Assembly (NCBI GenBank): GCA_027382625.1
Contig: JAJKFJ010022743.1
Coordinates: 62,001-126,000 of the forward strand
Reading direction: 5' to 3'
Origin: Tetmemena sp. SeJ-2015
Taxonomy: Eukaryota; Ciliophora; Spirotrichea; Sporadotrichida; Oxytrichidae
DNA length: 64,000 bases
Below are positions 35,559 to 48,225 of this stretch, in pieces (positions within the stretch are counted from its first letter, which is position 1; the number at the start of each line of letters is the position of its first letter). The notes below the pieces were generated by a model, which was not told where the DNA came from, ran no database searches, and was given only the letters and a program-made list of their open reading frames with translations. The translations under genes were made by a program, and so were the position numbers.

Positions 35559-37800
35559 ATGGAAAGCACTCAGCAAATGACCACCCCAGGATTCAACCGA
35601 GATCTTGACTCCATTTCCTCCTCCTCCTCTTTCATGTGCCACACTCCTCAATCTAGAAAATAGCCTCCTAAACTAAAGTGGATTAGATTCATAGACATTA
35701 TTAGGGATATGTAAGTCACTAAATTCCCAATTGCTGGTTGCTTAAATAAACCATTAGTCTTTATTCTACCTGGAGAAGAAGAAGAAGAATCAAATTTCCT
35801 TTTCTTACAAAAGGCAATCAAAATATGCTTCTTCTAATTCATATTGTAATAAACAAAATTAAAAAGCAAATGTGCAAAACAAATCATTTTTATCAAATCT
35901 ATTATAAAGGAAAAAGTTTAAAGAAATGATATTCTTTTCAAATTATAAAAATTAATTTTGAAAAGCTTATTATATAATTGGTGTATAATTAAAGAAGATT
36001 TTCTAAAGTCAAAGTATAGAAATGATCCGATAATTACTCCCTCAATAAAGAACCACACTGCAACTCTCTACAATGGAAAACTGTACGTATTTGGGGGCTT
36101 TGACGGCAAGAAGAATCACAGTAACATAATGATTTTTGACACATAGACGCTCTAATGGACAAGGCCAGCTAAAATAGGAGGAAATGCCCCGCCTGGTAGA
36201 AATGGCCACACTGCCACTCTTGTCAGTAAGACTTCGCTCACTAAGATTTTATAGATTAAAATCTTTACATTTTGGGAGGCTGGTTGGGTCAAGGACCACT
36301 TGCAGCAGATGTTAAATTTACAAAAAACTAATTATTATAATGACATGCATATCCTTGATCTAGAAAATATGAGATGGCTTGACTTCCAGACTAAAGGAAT
36401 CCCACCTGGGCCTTGCAACATGCACAGTGCAGATGCTTACAATAAAAAGATCTATGTCTTCAGGGGAGGAGATGGCAAAGATTATCTAAATGACTTGCAT
36501 GAACTAGACACGCAACTAATGTAATGGAGAATCGTAGAAAAGTTAGGAGCCTGTCCTCCTCCTAGAGCTAATCACAGTTCTGCAATCATTAAAAGCAATC
36601 TTTATATATTCGGAGGATGGGATGGCTCCAAAAGATTGAACGATCTTTTCATGATCAACTTGGAAAATTAATTCTATCAAAATTATTCTAAAAATGAATA
36701 TGGATTTGATGATGTGGACGCAAGTAATCGTTGAAGGCGAATCTCCGGCTCCAAGAGCAGGTATGAGTTTATGCAACGTTGGCAATGAGCTCTATTTGTT
36801 CGGAGGTTTTAATATAATTAGCATTTAAATAGTTCTGGGCCTCATGCAAATTGCTATAATGATTTGCAAATATTCGATCCTCAATAATGCAGATGGTATT
36901 AATGTGATAACTTTTCAAACCCTGAAGAGCAACCGAAAGCAAGAGCTGGTCATACAAAAACAATAGTAGACAGTCGTCTGATGATTATTGGAGGCAGTTA
37001 TGGGCAGGATTATTTGAGGGATGTTTACATTTTAGACACAGATCCCCAGCCAGTTTTTGACTTCACCAAAGTTAGTGAGAGCAAACTTCTACAAGGAATC
37101 AGAGAATACGCCAATAATGAGGAATTATCAGATGTCACGTTTATAGTTGAGGGTAAGAAGTTTCATGCCCACAAAATCATCCTCTCCTTGTTGAGGTAAG
37201 AGATTAAAAGTTTTCTGAAGTATGATGTAGTGAAAAGTTCAGAGCAATGTTTTCAACAGGAATGATGGAATCTGTTCAGCGAGAGATCGAAATAAAAAAC
37301 ATCAGTTACCCAGTCTTCTCCTCAATTATGCACTTCTTGTACACTGGAGTTTTTCACTTTGGTGCTGATACAGAAGGCTAGGAGCTCTCCTTAGACTATG
37401 TATTTGAGTTCCTGAGAGTATCTGATGAATACATTCTTGAAGATGTAAGCAAAAGTCTTTAACTAGAATTAAAGCAGAGCGAAGCATTTTGAAATTATCT
37501 TTCCTTCAATTAAACATCTAATCATTTTTACAGGTCAAAATGTGTTGCGAACAGTATCTCATTAACTGCCTTACAGAGGAAAATATAGATAAGTATCACA
37601 GCTTTATGCAAATCGCAGATATGTACAACGCAGAAAAACTCAGAGAGTATTGCCAATGGTATTTCAGGCGCTTTGTTCGCAGCTAAACTGACATCATAGA
37701 AATGGAAGACGACATCCCACAGTCAGACAGTTTTATTTCAGAAGAAAAAATTTAACCACAAGAGTAAGCACTCCTAGAGGAAACTAAAGGAGAGGAATGA
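35559..37800 (+). CDS. Kelch-repeat and BTB/BACK protein
   Basis: ATG 35559 (MESTQQMTTPGFNRDLDS). After a Ser-rich N-terminus and an interruption at about 35711-36025, Kelch repeats follow: HTATLYNGKLYVFGGFDG, GRNGHTATLVSK then LGGWLGQGPLAADDMHILDL, HSADAYNKKIYVFRGGDG, NHSSAIIKSNLYIFGGWDG, GMSLCNVGNELYLFGGFN, RAGHTKTIVDSRLMIIGG. The C-terminus is a BTB domain (ELSDVTFIVEGKKFHAHKII, KFRAMFSTGMMESVQREIEI, FSSIMHFLYTGVF) and a BACK-like helix (NCLTEENIDKYHSFMQIADM). Ends TGA 37798. Such proteins are often Cullin-3 substrate adaptors. Two GT-AG introns lie in the BTB part (about 37196-37230 and 37447-37534), and two IESs in the Kelch part are listed. A further insert near 36660-36715 and one at about 36815-36835 are likely. 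Confidence 0.88.
36247..36263. other. IES in the Kelch gene, pointer TTT
   Basis: TTT at 36247-36249 and 36264-36266. Removal of 17 bp gives LTKIYILGGWLGQGP, the expected Kelch beta strand with GG. The insert contains an internal inverted repeat (AGATTTTA / TAAAATCT region). Confidence 0.65.
36309..36339. other. IES in the Kelch gene, pointer ATG
   Basis: ATG at 36309-36311 and 36340-36342. Removal of 31 bp deletes an in-frame TGA and gives GPLAADDMHILDLENMRW, a normal Kelch repeat. Confidence 0.85.
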
Positions 37801-37829
37801 AGACTGCCAATATTTCAAGAGATATGTAA

Positions 37830-40800
37830 ATGTATGTTTAAGTTAGGATTCCTTATATAGCTTTATCAGCTATTTTCCAGATAAATGTTTATTCACAAGA
37901 ATAATTTCCTTATGTTGCAGAGAATGAGCATGATCAAGAAGTTTTCTATGATCTTCTAAGACGCCGAGATAATCGTTAAGAGTATTTCTGTAGAGAGCAT
38001 CATATCTATCGAGCTCTCTATTGAAAGCATCATTTTCCCTCAGCAAATTTTGAATTTAGTCCCCAACTGGCTTTTGGATTTGCTGTAAATTTTAACTGAC
38101 TTCATCTATTTTTCTAATGACAAAGGATTTAAGAGTTTCGGCTTCTTGTTTCATAACTTAAATCTACTTTTGAATAGAATGAGGAGTTATTTAGTTAGTA
38201 TTGATTCCTCCAATTATATCATAAAACTAAAATATTGAGCATAAATTTGAATTATAGTGATGTTTTGAGTTGTGTTGTTGAAATTAGATCTAGTTGATTG
38301 CATGGCTGCGTCTTATGAGGGTCCAAATAGTGCACCTGTATCAAAGGCGGTACTATTGCCTCCAGTGATATCGAGAGACTTGAATTTAGCCTCTTACAGC
38401 TTCTTCTTAACAAGTTCAATGCCTTATCTGATATTTTCAGCAGTAGTCTCAAAACTCTTCATGCGCTTCTTGTAGTATCTTTATCCTCTATATACTGCTG
38501 CCTAATGGAAGACTGATCCTTCTCTAGACTAAGCTTCATTTTCTTAAACTCCTCAACTGACTTCTTGAGGAATCTCTCCTTCAACTTCTCATCATAAGAC
38601 TCATGCTCATGCAATCTTGCCGAAAGAGCTTCGAAGGACTTAAGCAGCGAAATCAGTTTATGATGGTGAGTACTGAAGAAGACGTGAGTCTATCTCCACT
38701 CACTCTCATGTAGCTTAACTGTGTCGTACAGATCCTTATGAGAATCCTTCATGAATGATATCTCCTTCTTGATATAAAATAAGAGAGTATAAATCCAAGA
38801 ATTTTAAGATATTTTCTATCTCTATGGGGTCTATGCTAGGCTAGCCAATTTTATTCTGGAGCATTTTCAGTTTGTTTCTTCTATAAGGAGAAGAGCTGAG
38901 TCCCACTATAATTAAAATGTTAAGTGAAGATGAAACTACTTTTAGAGTAGGTTTGCCTGAGGGAAGAATGCTATGAAACCATATCGTTGTTGTTGATTGT
39001 GCTATTGTGTTAGTTGTGTGGAGATTTGTCCCTTTGAGTATCTTGAGGGATCCCTCCATGGATACTGCTTATGGCTGCTCTGTTCACACTTTCCTCCTTG
39101 TCTATTTAGGACTTGGAGCTACTCTCTACCTTTATCTAGTTCCCACTCATTTTAATTGAAACTCCAATAGTTGGAATAGTCTCATTCAATCTCTTTGCTT
39201 CTAAATCTGCAACAGCTAATGCGAGGTTAGTTCCTTATTTCTCTGTGGCTCTCCTTGAAGTCAGCATTTTCTTGTCTTAGTTTGAAGAATTGACAAGTTG
39301 CTAAAATGTCTCAGTCAATTTCTGCTGTGAAGGTATTGCATTAGGAGTCTGAGTGTGGTGCTTACCCGAGTTAGACTAACTATCATTGGGCTTTAAAAAT
39401 GTGTGCTCAAATCCAGCTGGCTTGTGCTAATCGTCCTTTGATCCTCTTTTCTTTGAGAATGAATGCTCTATAGCTATAATCCCATCCTTAGTCTTCCTCT
39501 TATCCTTATAGTCAGGCAGGTCATTGGTCTACTTCTTGGAAACCTTACCATCTAAACTTGCTTTAACTAAGTCATCAATGATCTAGTCCTAGTTCTCTAT
39601 AAGTTTATGAGTGGTTGTGCTATTCTTGCCATGCCTGCTATCTCTTAGAGGGTGATTCTTGGCGCTCATCTTTGATATATCCTGTGCATTTTATCTTTCA
39701 TTTGCCAAGTCCATCTTATTTAGATCGTGGTAGACGTCTTCGTTGATGGAGAGTGACTGTTTATGAGGAGTTGACTTCTCCTCAACTGTGTTATTTAGCA
39801 CCTCGTCTCCAAACAAGTTCTAGTCATTACTGTTACTATGGTAGTTCATCTTCTTAAAACGAGAGGGCACCTGACTGTTATTCACCTCGTCCTTCAATTC
39901 AGCTGAGTCCACATCGTCAAAAGTCTGGTCGTCCTCGTCGAAGTCGTCTCTGTTTGAGCCACTCAGCACTTCCTGCATCAGCAACTCTAGTCTGTTCATT
40001 CGCTCTGTTATCTCATTCAAAAAGCAGTAAAGACAACCGACTTCTATTCATCTATATAAGATGATTGATGGCAGAGATATCTGCCTTATTTTTGTCTAGA
40101 TTCTCAACATCCACGAGCTCCGCCTTGTGCTACATCTTCTGTTATATTGAAACGTCAATGCTGCCAAGCACTTGGTCTATCTTGAGTTCACTCTCTTTGA
40201 CTATCTCCATGACTGAGCGGTAGTTGCTCTGCATGTCCTTTTTGCTGCCCTTCTCTTTCAGCTTCTTACTGGTCTCTACAGCGAATGCTTAGAATTGCTT
40301 TGTAAAACCATCTTGCAGATTCACAAATCGCTGTTCGATTGTTGCGTCGATGTGAGTCTGCAAGGAGTCCAGGTAACTTTGCAAACTGGCAGTGGTCACT
40401 AACTCATTAGATCTTCCAAGCATAGAACTCTTGTGCACCTGATCTTCAAGAATCAAATCTTAATAGACTTTGTATAAAATACTCAAGAGAGGCTATTCTC
40501 TCAAGAGATTGCTCAAACTTAAAAGAATATATTAGGTGAGGTTAAAACTAAGGACAATTTGAAACTTACATCCTGCTGTAACTTGAAGTAAGACTTCTTC
40601 ACTGTTAGGAAATCAGACAGTCCATCTCCTCTCCTCATTGCAAACTATGAATCATTAATCATATTAGGATGATAACTAAGCAAACTTCTTATGTTCTCTT
40701 GGTTGAGGTTGTCCTCGTCTAGGTTGATGAATTCTTACTGCTTCTTGCGAGTGATGCCATCATTCTTAGTACTCTTGACAGTGACCTTCTCCATGGGTTC

Positions 40801-40833
40801 ACCCAGCTCTTATTCGTTCTTGGATTCGAGCAT
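37830..40833 (-). CDS. Long coiled-coil protein
   Basis: Starts at ATG 40833 (MLESKNEQELGEPMEKVTVK). Coding stretches: a head (LSYHPNMINDSQFAMRRGDG), helical segments (LQSYLDSLQTHIDATIEQRF, ITERMNRLELLMQEVLSG), a long disordered Ser/Lys/Asp-rich middle (about 39950-39100) and a coiled-coil C-terminal half (HDSYDEKLKERFLKKSVEEF-like at about 38590, LLRENDAFNRELDRYDALY at about 38030). The C-terminus near 37830-37900 overlaps the end of the convergent Kelch gene if read on, so an IES or unresolved stop lies there. Phase breaks at about 40560-40450, 40040-40000, 39120-38790 and 38450-38210. Family not recognised; such proteins are common in the ciliary and cortical cytoskeleton. Confidence 0.55.
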
Positions 40834-41036
40834 TTTTAATTCGCTAAATTTAAATTATTCTTATTTCTAAAAGAGAGAACAAATGTTGTAACTAATCGCA
40901 TAATAGTCCCAAACAAAAGTTATTAAAAAAGCTTTTCAATTACTTGCTCAGTTAACTCCAAATTTTACGCTATGAGAGGAGATGATGATGTTAATGATTA
41001 TAGAATTTAATTTATTAGGAGAGAATAAAAAGCAAC

Positions 41037-44000
41037 ATGTACTCAGATGCAAAACAACTCCTAAACGAGAGATCATCCAGCTTGGGCCATAACTAGTCAG
41101 TGACTCAGTCTAATCTGCCTACGTTTAGCGGCCTCTCTTCTCATATTTAAAGTATAATATATATGTCCTCTTTATTCCTACAGCTAGAAGAAATCATATT
41201 AATGATTTTAAATTAATAAATGGAGACTATGGTTTACAGTTTCAGGGACCTACATAGACTCTAGGCAGAGAATCGTAACAGAAACATATCAGCACTGTGC
41301 CTTAAAAATTGCAATAGACTTTTGATGCCCTTCCTAACTATAAGATAGATCCTTTAAAGTGTAAGTTTTATATCCCCAACATAAATTATAGATATCCCAA
41401 AATCAATAGAGAGGAAGGTTCATAACATATAAACACTCATTAATAACAATACAGTCTAAAAATGCATTAAGAAGGAATGCAAAAAGAGAACTTTCAGAAG
41501 AGAGTAAGTTATAAATAAAAATCTTCTTACCCCCGATATAGTTTTTGTAAGAGGCATTTTTAAAATTTCGTGCTCAACCTAATGAGGAGAGAATTCAGGA
41601 ATGTTTTTCGAGGACCTGATAAAGCCTATTCCTCTATGGATTTTACTGGCATCGGATTCATTACTTAGAATGATTTCAGGGAGTCTAGGGCTATTTAAAG
41701 TATAGGCTTATCTGCTTAGGAAATGAACGACTTTCTATTCCTCTCTAACATTTTATCTTTATGAATGATAGTGATTTATTATTTTCAAGAGTGGAATGAA
41801 TTTTGACTCCTTCAAGAAGATCTTTTTCCCTCATCTGTCTTTGATTCAGGACGATGGAGATAGCGATGAGGAGCGAAGGGAGAACAAAGAAAAAGCTGAC
41901 ATGGTAGAAAACAAAGGAAAACAGCCAGAGATTATTCAAGAGAGGCTGAGAAAATTGGAGCGACTGTTGAAGGATAGATTCTCTAACAACTGGGACTCGG
42001 TTCGCAAGGCATTCTTAGGGCTAGACACAGATTATGATGGCTTCATCACAGTGGAGGACATATTGCGCTACTTTGGCCAGGACAATAAAGAGTTTATCTT
42101 TAATGACTTGAAAAAGCTTATCTTGGAGAAAGACTCGACCAAGAAAGGCAAACTAGGCTATTCAGACTTTTCAAAATGGGTCGGCAACTCTATCCATCAA
42201 AGTGAGGGTTTCTATTTCAGACACGACTCTGTTAAGAATCCACAGTTTGAAAAGAACCTTGAAAATTAGTAGTCACTTACAGGATAAGAAGAACGAAATA
42301 TCCACTAATCTGATGAATGAGGGACTTGAAAAGACTATCATAGAGAAGATCAGGATGCAGTGGAAAACCATAAGAAAGGCTTTTATTGATCTGAACAAAG
42401 AGAAGACTGGTTTTATAGAAGCAACTGAGCTCAGATTTTACTTTAAGCATTGGGGGCTCTACCTCACTGACGAGCAATTTCAGTTCATCTTCGACAAATT
42501 TGACGTCGATAAGGATGGAAAGATATCCTATAAGGATTTCCATAAGAGTGTGGGCTCAGAGATCCATCCTGGTGAGACTCTTTACTTCAGGCAAGATAAG
42601 CCTCACTAGATGAGGATGAACAAGTGCCAACACAATAAATGTTGGCAACCCACTCAAGGCTATGGAAATTTCTGCTAGCTCCACAATAAGATGTATGTAG
42701 ATCAAGGCATAGAGTTTTTCTAAAACTTGTTCAAGAAAATTGGGAGTGAGAAGTGGGCTAAATTCATAGCCAAGGTTAAGGAGAGTTCTGAGTTAGATGA
42801 CCACAGATAAATCTTCCTGGACAAGTTTGTTAGAATCCTTTAAGATTATGGAGTTATGCTAAGCGAGGAAAAGAAGCAGCTGTTGGTAGACACTTTCCCA
42901 GGTCGATTCGAAGGAGAGAGGCCCAGACTTCATATTGGAAAGCTCTATGAAGTGATAGTAATTTTAGTTTTAGAGTGATTATAATTAAAAGTGAGATACA
43001 ACGACAAGTTGAAGAAAATCTATGTGAAGATCTAAATGGCTGAGACATATTTATTTATCATTTGCATTGGTATGTATGTTTGACAGATGATGATGATGTG
43101 GCTGTTGACACTAGTGGCTACACTGGCAACTTTCACAGGGTTGAGAATACCAAAAATCTTTAAAATTGCTTTATTTGCAGATATCATTATTTCTTTAAGT
43201 GTACTCGATGGAGGAACTTGCAAAGCTAATTTTCAAAAATAACAAGCTAGTTGACATAATCAATTCAATACATTTTATACTCTATTTTGTGAATTATGGA
43301 TTTGAATGAATGAGAGCGATAAAGGACATAGACAAAGAGCACAATGGTTATGTAACTAGCACTGAACTAGATGACATCCTTAAGATAAGTTACAAGCAGG
43401 AGCTATCAGATAAAAACCTTAAACTCATGTTCAAGCCGTTCGCATCAATTCAGAACAAAATCTTAATTGACTATAAAAGGTTTAGAGACGAGTTACTTAC
43501 AGCCATCACTCAAATGATACAGTTTACACATGTTTTAAACTTAAATGAAGCAGCAAGATGCAATTAGAAAGGAGAACACTCTTAAATTCAATAAACTAGC
43601 AGAACAGAAAAGAGATTTACTAGAGAGAATAAAGAACAAGGATAGAAAGATTAGGAGGCTCTCCAGTGAAATTAAGAATGAGTACTAGGATATGAAAAAA
43701 GAATAAACTCAAATCAAGAATGAAGGTCTCTTTACTGCTTAGAATTTTCTCAATAGGAATTCCCTAACGACTAAGCAATCAACTTCCTAACTCCACAACT
43801 AATCACTTCAAGAACTAAATGGTGATACCTAAATTCAAAATCGTATAAACTTTAACAGGATCAATTAATCTCATAACACATCAGTCTATGAAACACCTTC
43901 TAACATGCTAAATCCAAACTAGTAATAGAACTTGAAGAAAAAGTATCTTTCCAACTTCTTGATCGCTAAAAAGGAAGCAGGCAAAGATGCAGGCTAGCTA

Positions 44001-44990
44001 TATTTCAGTCAAAGAAGACTCACAGACGGTTAAAGCTAAGAGCAGTAAAATTCAAACTTCAAGGAAAGTAAGGAAAGCAACAACAAAAATCTGGCATTCT
44101 TCAACTACTCCCAAAGACCTTAAACTAATTTGGCAAATAAGTATTATAAAATATAATAAAGATTATTTCTGATTAAATCGAAGGATGAGTTCTTATGAAG
44201 GTTCTCAAAAGCTAAACTCGACTACAAATCAGAGACTTTCGTAAAACAAACTGAATGATTCATCAACTTATGGACTTGATGGTGTCTCTCCTTATTTGAC
44301 TCTAGATCAATGCCGTTCCAAGGATTCTCAAACTTTCCAAACCAGGAATAAGTAAACAGATTATACAAGTTTGGAATAAGGCACAAACAACAAATCCCAC
44401 TTCTAAAGAATATCAAGCTCATTTATTAATCAAATGCCTTTGTAAGGTCGCAACTAGAATATTGGAAACAGAGTCAAAGAAGTTCAAAGTATGAGAAGTG
44501 TCTCATAACTCAAAGACTTTAAGCCAGCATTTTTTTAAAAATTTTTTTTGATAATATATAAGCTTCGAACATGAGCTAAAGCCAAACTCTTATTGGATTC
44601 AATTAGCATTAAAATCTTTAAAGCTAGGTAAAGGGTAGACTTCAGTACGAGTGGAAAAATCTATACAGGTGTTTGAGCAACCTTGATCTCGAAAAGAGAG
44701 GTGTCGTATCTAAGAAATAATTTGAGAAAGCTCTGGAAACCACTGGCGTATTTTTGAGTAAAGAGGACTTACACTATCTGTCCGATAATTTTGGAGATAG
44801 GTCCACAACCATCAATTATGATGCGGTGAGTTAGGGACTTGGCCTTCATTCAAGCTCTCTGAGTATTATGAAGAGCACTCATGAGAAGATTGCGAGGCTT
44901 AAGTCAGCTGGAAATTACAAAAGTGCACCTAGATCAAAGCGCAATGCTAATTACAATAGTCTCAATCTAATAAATTTCTCCCAAAAATGA
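41037..44990 (+). CDS. Multi-EF-hand calcium-binding protein (EFCAB6-like architecture)
   Basis: ATG 41037 (MYSDAKQLLNERSSSLGHN) to TGA 44988, about 1,150 residues, in several phases. EF-hand motifs in order: SMDFTGIGFITQNDFRE (about 41630), GLDTDYDGFITVEDILRYF (42010), DLNKEKTGFIEATELRFYF (42390), KFDVDKDGKISYKDFHKS (42500), IDKEHNGYVTSTELDDIL (43330), NLDLEKRGVVSKKQFEKAL (44670). The two loops GLDTDYDGF and DVDKDGK have full calcium-binding residues; others are degenerate. Between 43560 and 44500 is a Lys/Glu coiled segment followed by Asn/Gln/Ser-rich disorder. GT-AG introns near 41151-41182 and 41506-41540. Repeated degenerate EF pairs separated by linkers resemble the ciliary protein EFCAB6; that is similarity of layout, not a proven orthology. 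Three IESs are listed. Confidence 0.8.
42252..42288. other. IES in the EF-hand gene, pointer AAGAAC
   Basis: AAGAAC at 42252-42257 and 42289-42294. Removal of 37 bp joins NPQFEKN to EISTNLMNEG and fixes the phase between two EF-hand domains. Confidence 0.8.
42952..42990. other. IES in the EF-hand gene, pointer GTGA
   Basis: GTGA at 42952-42955 and 42991-42994 (a third copy lies inside at 42975-42978). Removal of 39 bp deletes an in-frame TGA and gives KLYEVRYNDKLKKIYVK. Confidence 0.8.
43044..43081. other. IES in the EF-hand gene, pointer GACA
   Basis: GACA at 43044-43047 and 43082-43085. Removal of 38 bp gives KIQMAETDDDDVAVDTSGY and removes a TGA. Confidence 0.8.
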
Positions 44991-45109
44991 AATGTTAATA
45001 ATAATACTTCAATCGAATATGCATAATTTTAATTAGCTTGAGAGATTTAGAGTGTTGCTGAGTGAGAAAGAAATATTTTGATAGATGAGTCAATCATTAT
45101 AATGCGATA

Positions 45110-45433
45110 ATGTCATAGATCAATTATAAAAATGGCTTTATTCCCATCCTCTACTCCACTTTAAATGAAAATCACGAGAATTTTGGAACCACTGAAAGCT
45201 AGATAAGTCTGCCTTAGTTGATGGAGCTCTATTAAGAATAGATAAGTTTCAAATAGCGATCCAAAGATAATAGGGATCAATAAAGTTTATTTACAAACTT
45301 AATTGCGTCAATTGACAATAGTGATGAAGGAATTTTTGGCAGCGGTGTTGCAAGTAAGTGTAAAGAATTAGTCTTTAATAAATTTCTTGAAAGATCTTTT
45401 TCTTTAAATCAGATTCTTCAGAAGTGTAATTGA
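45110..45433 (+). CDS. Small hypothetical protein
   Basis: One frame from ATG 45110 (MSQINYKNGFIPILYSTLNE) to TGA 45431, 107 codons, with QISLPQLMELYQEQISFKQR and a loop-like DNSDEGIFGSGVAS. A GTAAGT at about 45354 could start an intron, so the last ~25 codons are doubtful. No family recognised. Lies 120 bp after the EF-hand gene on the same strand. Confidence 0.4.
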
Positions 45434-45715
45434 TATCTGTTTTCTGTATTTAACTTGCAAATATTGATGTTAAGATTCTAAATTTTAGTCGTGGTCGACA
45501 TCCTACCTTCATATAAATTTTTTAATAGTTATTGCAAAAATCTACTCCTTATCAAATTTTTATTTAAATTTTAACTTTCAAAAATTGAAAAAGGTTTTAA
45601 TTTCAAATAAATTGGTGGTAATAAATATCTATCTAATTATTTGAGTATTTGAGATCTGTGATAGCAATATTAAAATTGCATTAAAGATTTTAAAGGAGGA
45701 AGTAAGTAGTCGCTG

Positions 45716-48098
45716 ATGGCATCAACTGAGTTTTACCCCCAGGCTCCCAGCCTGTTTTCAAATGCTTCAGGCCTTGGAGCAGCTATTGTTTCTAAGCAAC
45801 CTCAAAATGGCAACATATCAATAACAACGATTACAATTTAAGCCAAACGCCCAACGATCCTATTCAAGCAAATAGTGTAAATAATAGTCATTGATAGGTT
45901 AATCAGATTAATGATAGCAATTCTCAGTATCAAGTTAAGAAAGAGAATGGCATATATGGGAACTCAAACTTATAAGTCTAGTAAGTTAATTTAAGCAGGT
46001 AATAGTCTTAGAATGGAACTCAGCCCTTTGCTTCAAACTATCAAAATTACACTCCAAACTAAAGCTAATAAGCTTTTCAGACTTCATAAAAATCTATAAG
46101 ACCTCCCTTTGGAAATGGAGGAGGAATGAATATAGGAGGGAATCCCTTCTAAAATGGACCCTAAAATTTAGCATAGAAGTCTTTTCCTCCTCAAAATGGA
46201 TTTGATTATGGCTATTCTAATGAATCAGCTATCCGTGGTAGAAATTTTCAAAACACACCTCTTAACAGAAATGACCAGGGAGGAGCTTATAATCAAGGAT
46301 TAGATTATGGAAACTTAGGAATGGGATTAGGAGGCGCATCTTAGATAAATGGCTTAAGTGCTGCTTGTGAGGAAGTTGGAGCATTCACAGCATAACTTAA
46401 TCAAGCAATGCAATTCAATCATAGCCTCAGCAGCAATTAAACAATCCTGAGAATTTCAACATTATGGATCTCTAGACCTCTAACAATGGCTTCACTGCTA
46501 ATACCTTTTCATTTAATCCTCAAGCAAATTAAAGTAAGCCTGGAGGATAAATTTAAACACCTTCAAGCAATTAAGCAAAAGGAAACTAGTCAAATGGAAC
46601 TCATTTCAATCAAGGTTAAGGAACAAGTCTCAAGATCGAAAGCTAGAATTTAGTTCTGAAAAATCAAGGTTTGTAATCTGCAACGTCTAATTAAGTGAAT
46701 AAGCAAGAAGTAAATAAGTAGGTAGAGGAGAATGAAGACACTAAATAAGTTGAAATCACTCTTATCATAGAATAGTTAGGAACTCAAGAAAAATTCTAGT
46801 TCTGTTACTCTTAGTATTCTTGTGGACTGGATATGCTTATAGATGAGATTTGCTTTACGAAAAGTATGGAAAGAACTACAGATATGAGGCTCGTGCTAGA
46901 ACCAGATTTTATAGTCTTAGATATAGAATGTATTGAAGAAGGAGATACTATAATTTTAAAAAATGTATAGTAAGTGTAGAGCCTAGAATCGATTGCCCAA
47001 AGTTAGAGCATGGGCATGTATTATCAAAGTGACTTAGGTATGAGCTATGTACAGTAAAGGCCCCGTGGAAGAAGACCTTATAGAAGAAATCCAATGGCTC
47101 AAATGAGTAATATGGGAGGGTATTAGACTTAAATGAATCATAATATGGGTATGGGACTCCAAATGCAAGAATCTATGCTAATGGGTGCTGATGGAATGAC
47201 ATTTGACCCTAACTTTAATTCAATAGAAGATGGGTCAATGATGCAGCCCGCTGTAGGGAAAATTAGAAGGAGAGGCCGAAGAGGTAGACCTCCTAAAAAT
47301 GGGTATACTGATGATTCTGACTAGCCTCGAAACACCTATTACTTTTCTATTAAGCAAGCTACCTCTGGCCAAATACCTATCGACTACAACTCGCTAATAG
47401 ATACTCCAGATTTTGTTGAATTTGCTTTTCTAAGTAGCAGTAGAGATCAGTTAATTCATATGTTTAAGACTATAGCGGCAAAGAAAGGCTTTAAAGCAAT
47501 CATACCTTTTACAGATCGTAACAATAGAATGAGCACATCAACTGCTTTCTGTTGCAGTCTAGCTGGAACTTCAGCTAGGAAAAGAGCAACTAATTGTCCA
47601 TTCAAGGTTACGTACACAAAAAATTTCTAGGATCAGCATTATCGAATGGAGAGTAATTACTTTTAGCAGCACAATCATGAATTGCCAATTGAAGATTACA
47701 GTGTAAATGGAAACGATGCTCACGGAGATGGAGGCGGAGAAGCCTTCAAAGAGTAAGACTAAATACTAGAAAAGCTAATGAAAGGAGGAAAGAAAAGAGG
47801 CACTAGTGATGGCAGCGGGATGGCTTTTGGTTTTGGAGTAAATGAGTTCTCAGATCGATCCTCGATAAATGGATCGAATATGTCTAGTGATGACCTTAGT
47901 TAGAACAGTCGAAGAAGCGACAAAATATCAGATGAAGAGGGAGGATCAAGAAGGAAAAACAAAGAGAAGAAAAAGAACAAGAAAAAGAAGAAGAAAAGTG
48001 AAAAGAGAGAAAGAATGCATAACAATTTCGAGTCCGTTAGGAATCTTAGCAACGAGAATTCTCATTCGCAAGAGGTATTAATTTTTGATGAGGCATGA
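45716..48098 (+). CDS. AT-hook and FAR1/GCM-type zinc-finger DNA-binding protein
   Basis: ATG 45716 (MASTEFYPQAPSLFSNASG) to TGA 48096. The first ~350 residues are Asn/Gln/Gly-rich, with phase shifts near 45830, 45890 and 46435. From 46440 the frame is open for about 550 codons. An AT-hook (KIRRRGRRGRPPKNG, about 47260) precedes a domain at 47400-47700 with the FAR1/WRKY-GCM1 zinc-finger pattern: FCCSLAGTSARKRATNCPFK supplies the cysteines and QQHNHELP the two histidines. The C-terminus is Lys-rich (KKKKSEKRERMHNN). FAR1-type fingers derive from Mutator-like transposases and bind DNA in plant transcription factors. A nuclear DNA-binding or chromatin role is inferred; no transposase catalytic domain is seen, so it looks like a host gene. 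Confidence 0.75.
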
Positions 48099-48225
48099 AT
48101 TGTTAATATTCTTGATTAATATGGTAAATGAGGTCCTTATAAAAAGATAATTCAATTAAATCTATTTCAATTTAGCTCATTCAGTATCTTCTTTTATACA
48201 CTACTATCACTTCAAATTCTTAAGA

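Noticed and set aside
44222..44422. Minus-strand 66-codon open frame
   Set aside because: Antisense to the Ser/Gln-rich linker of the multi-EF-hand gene, which is open on the plus strand through this stretch.
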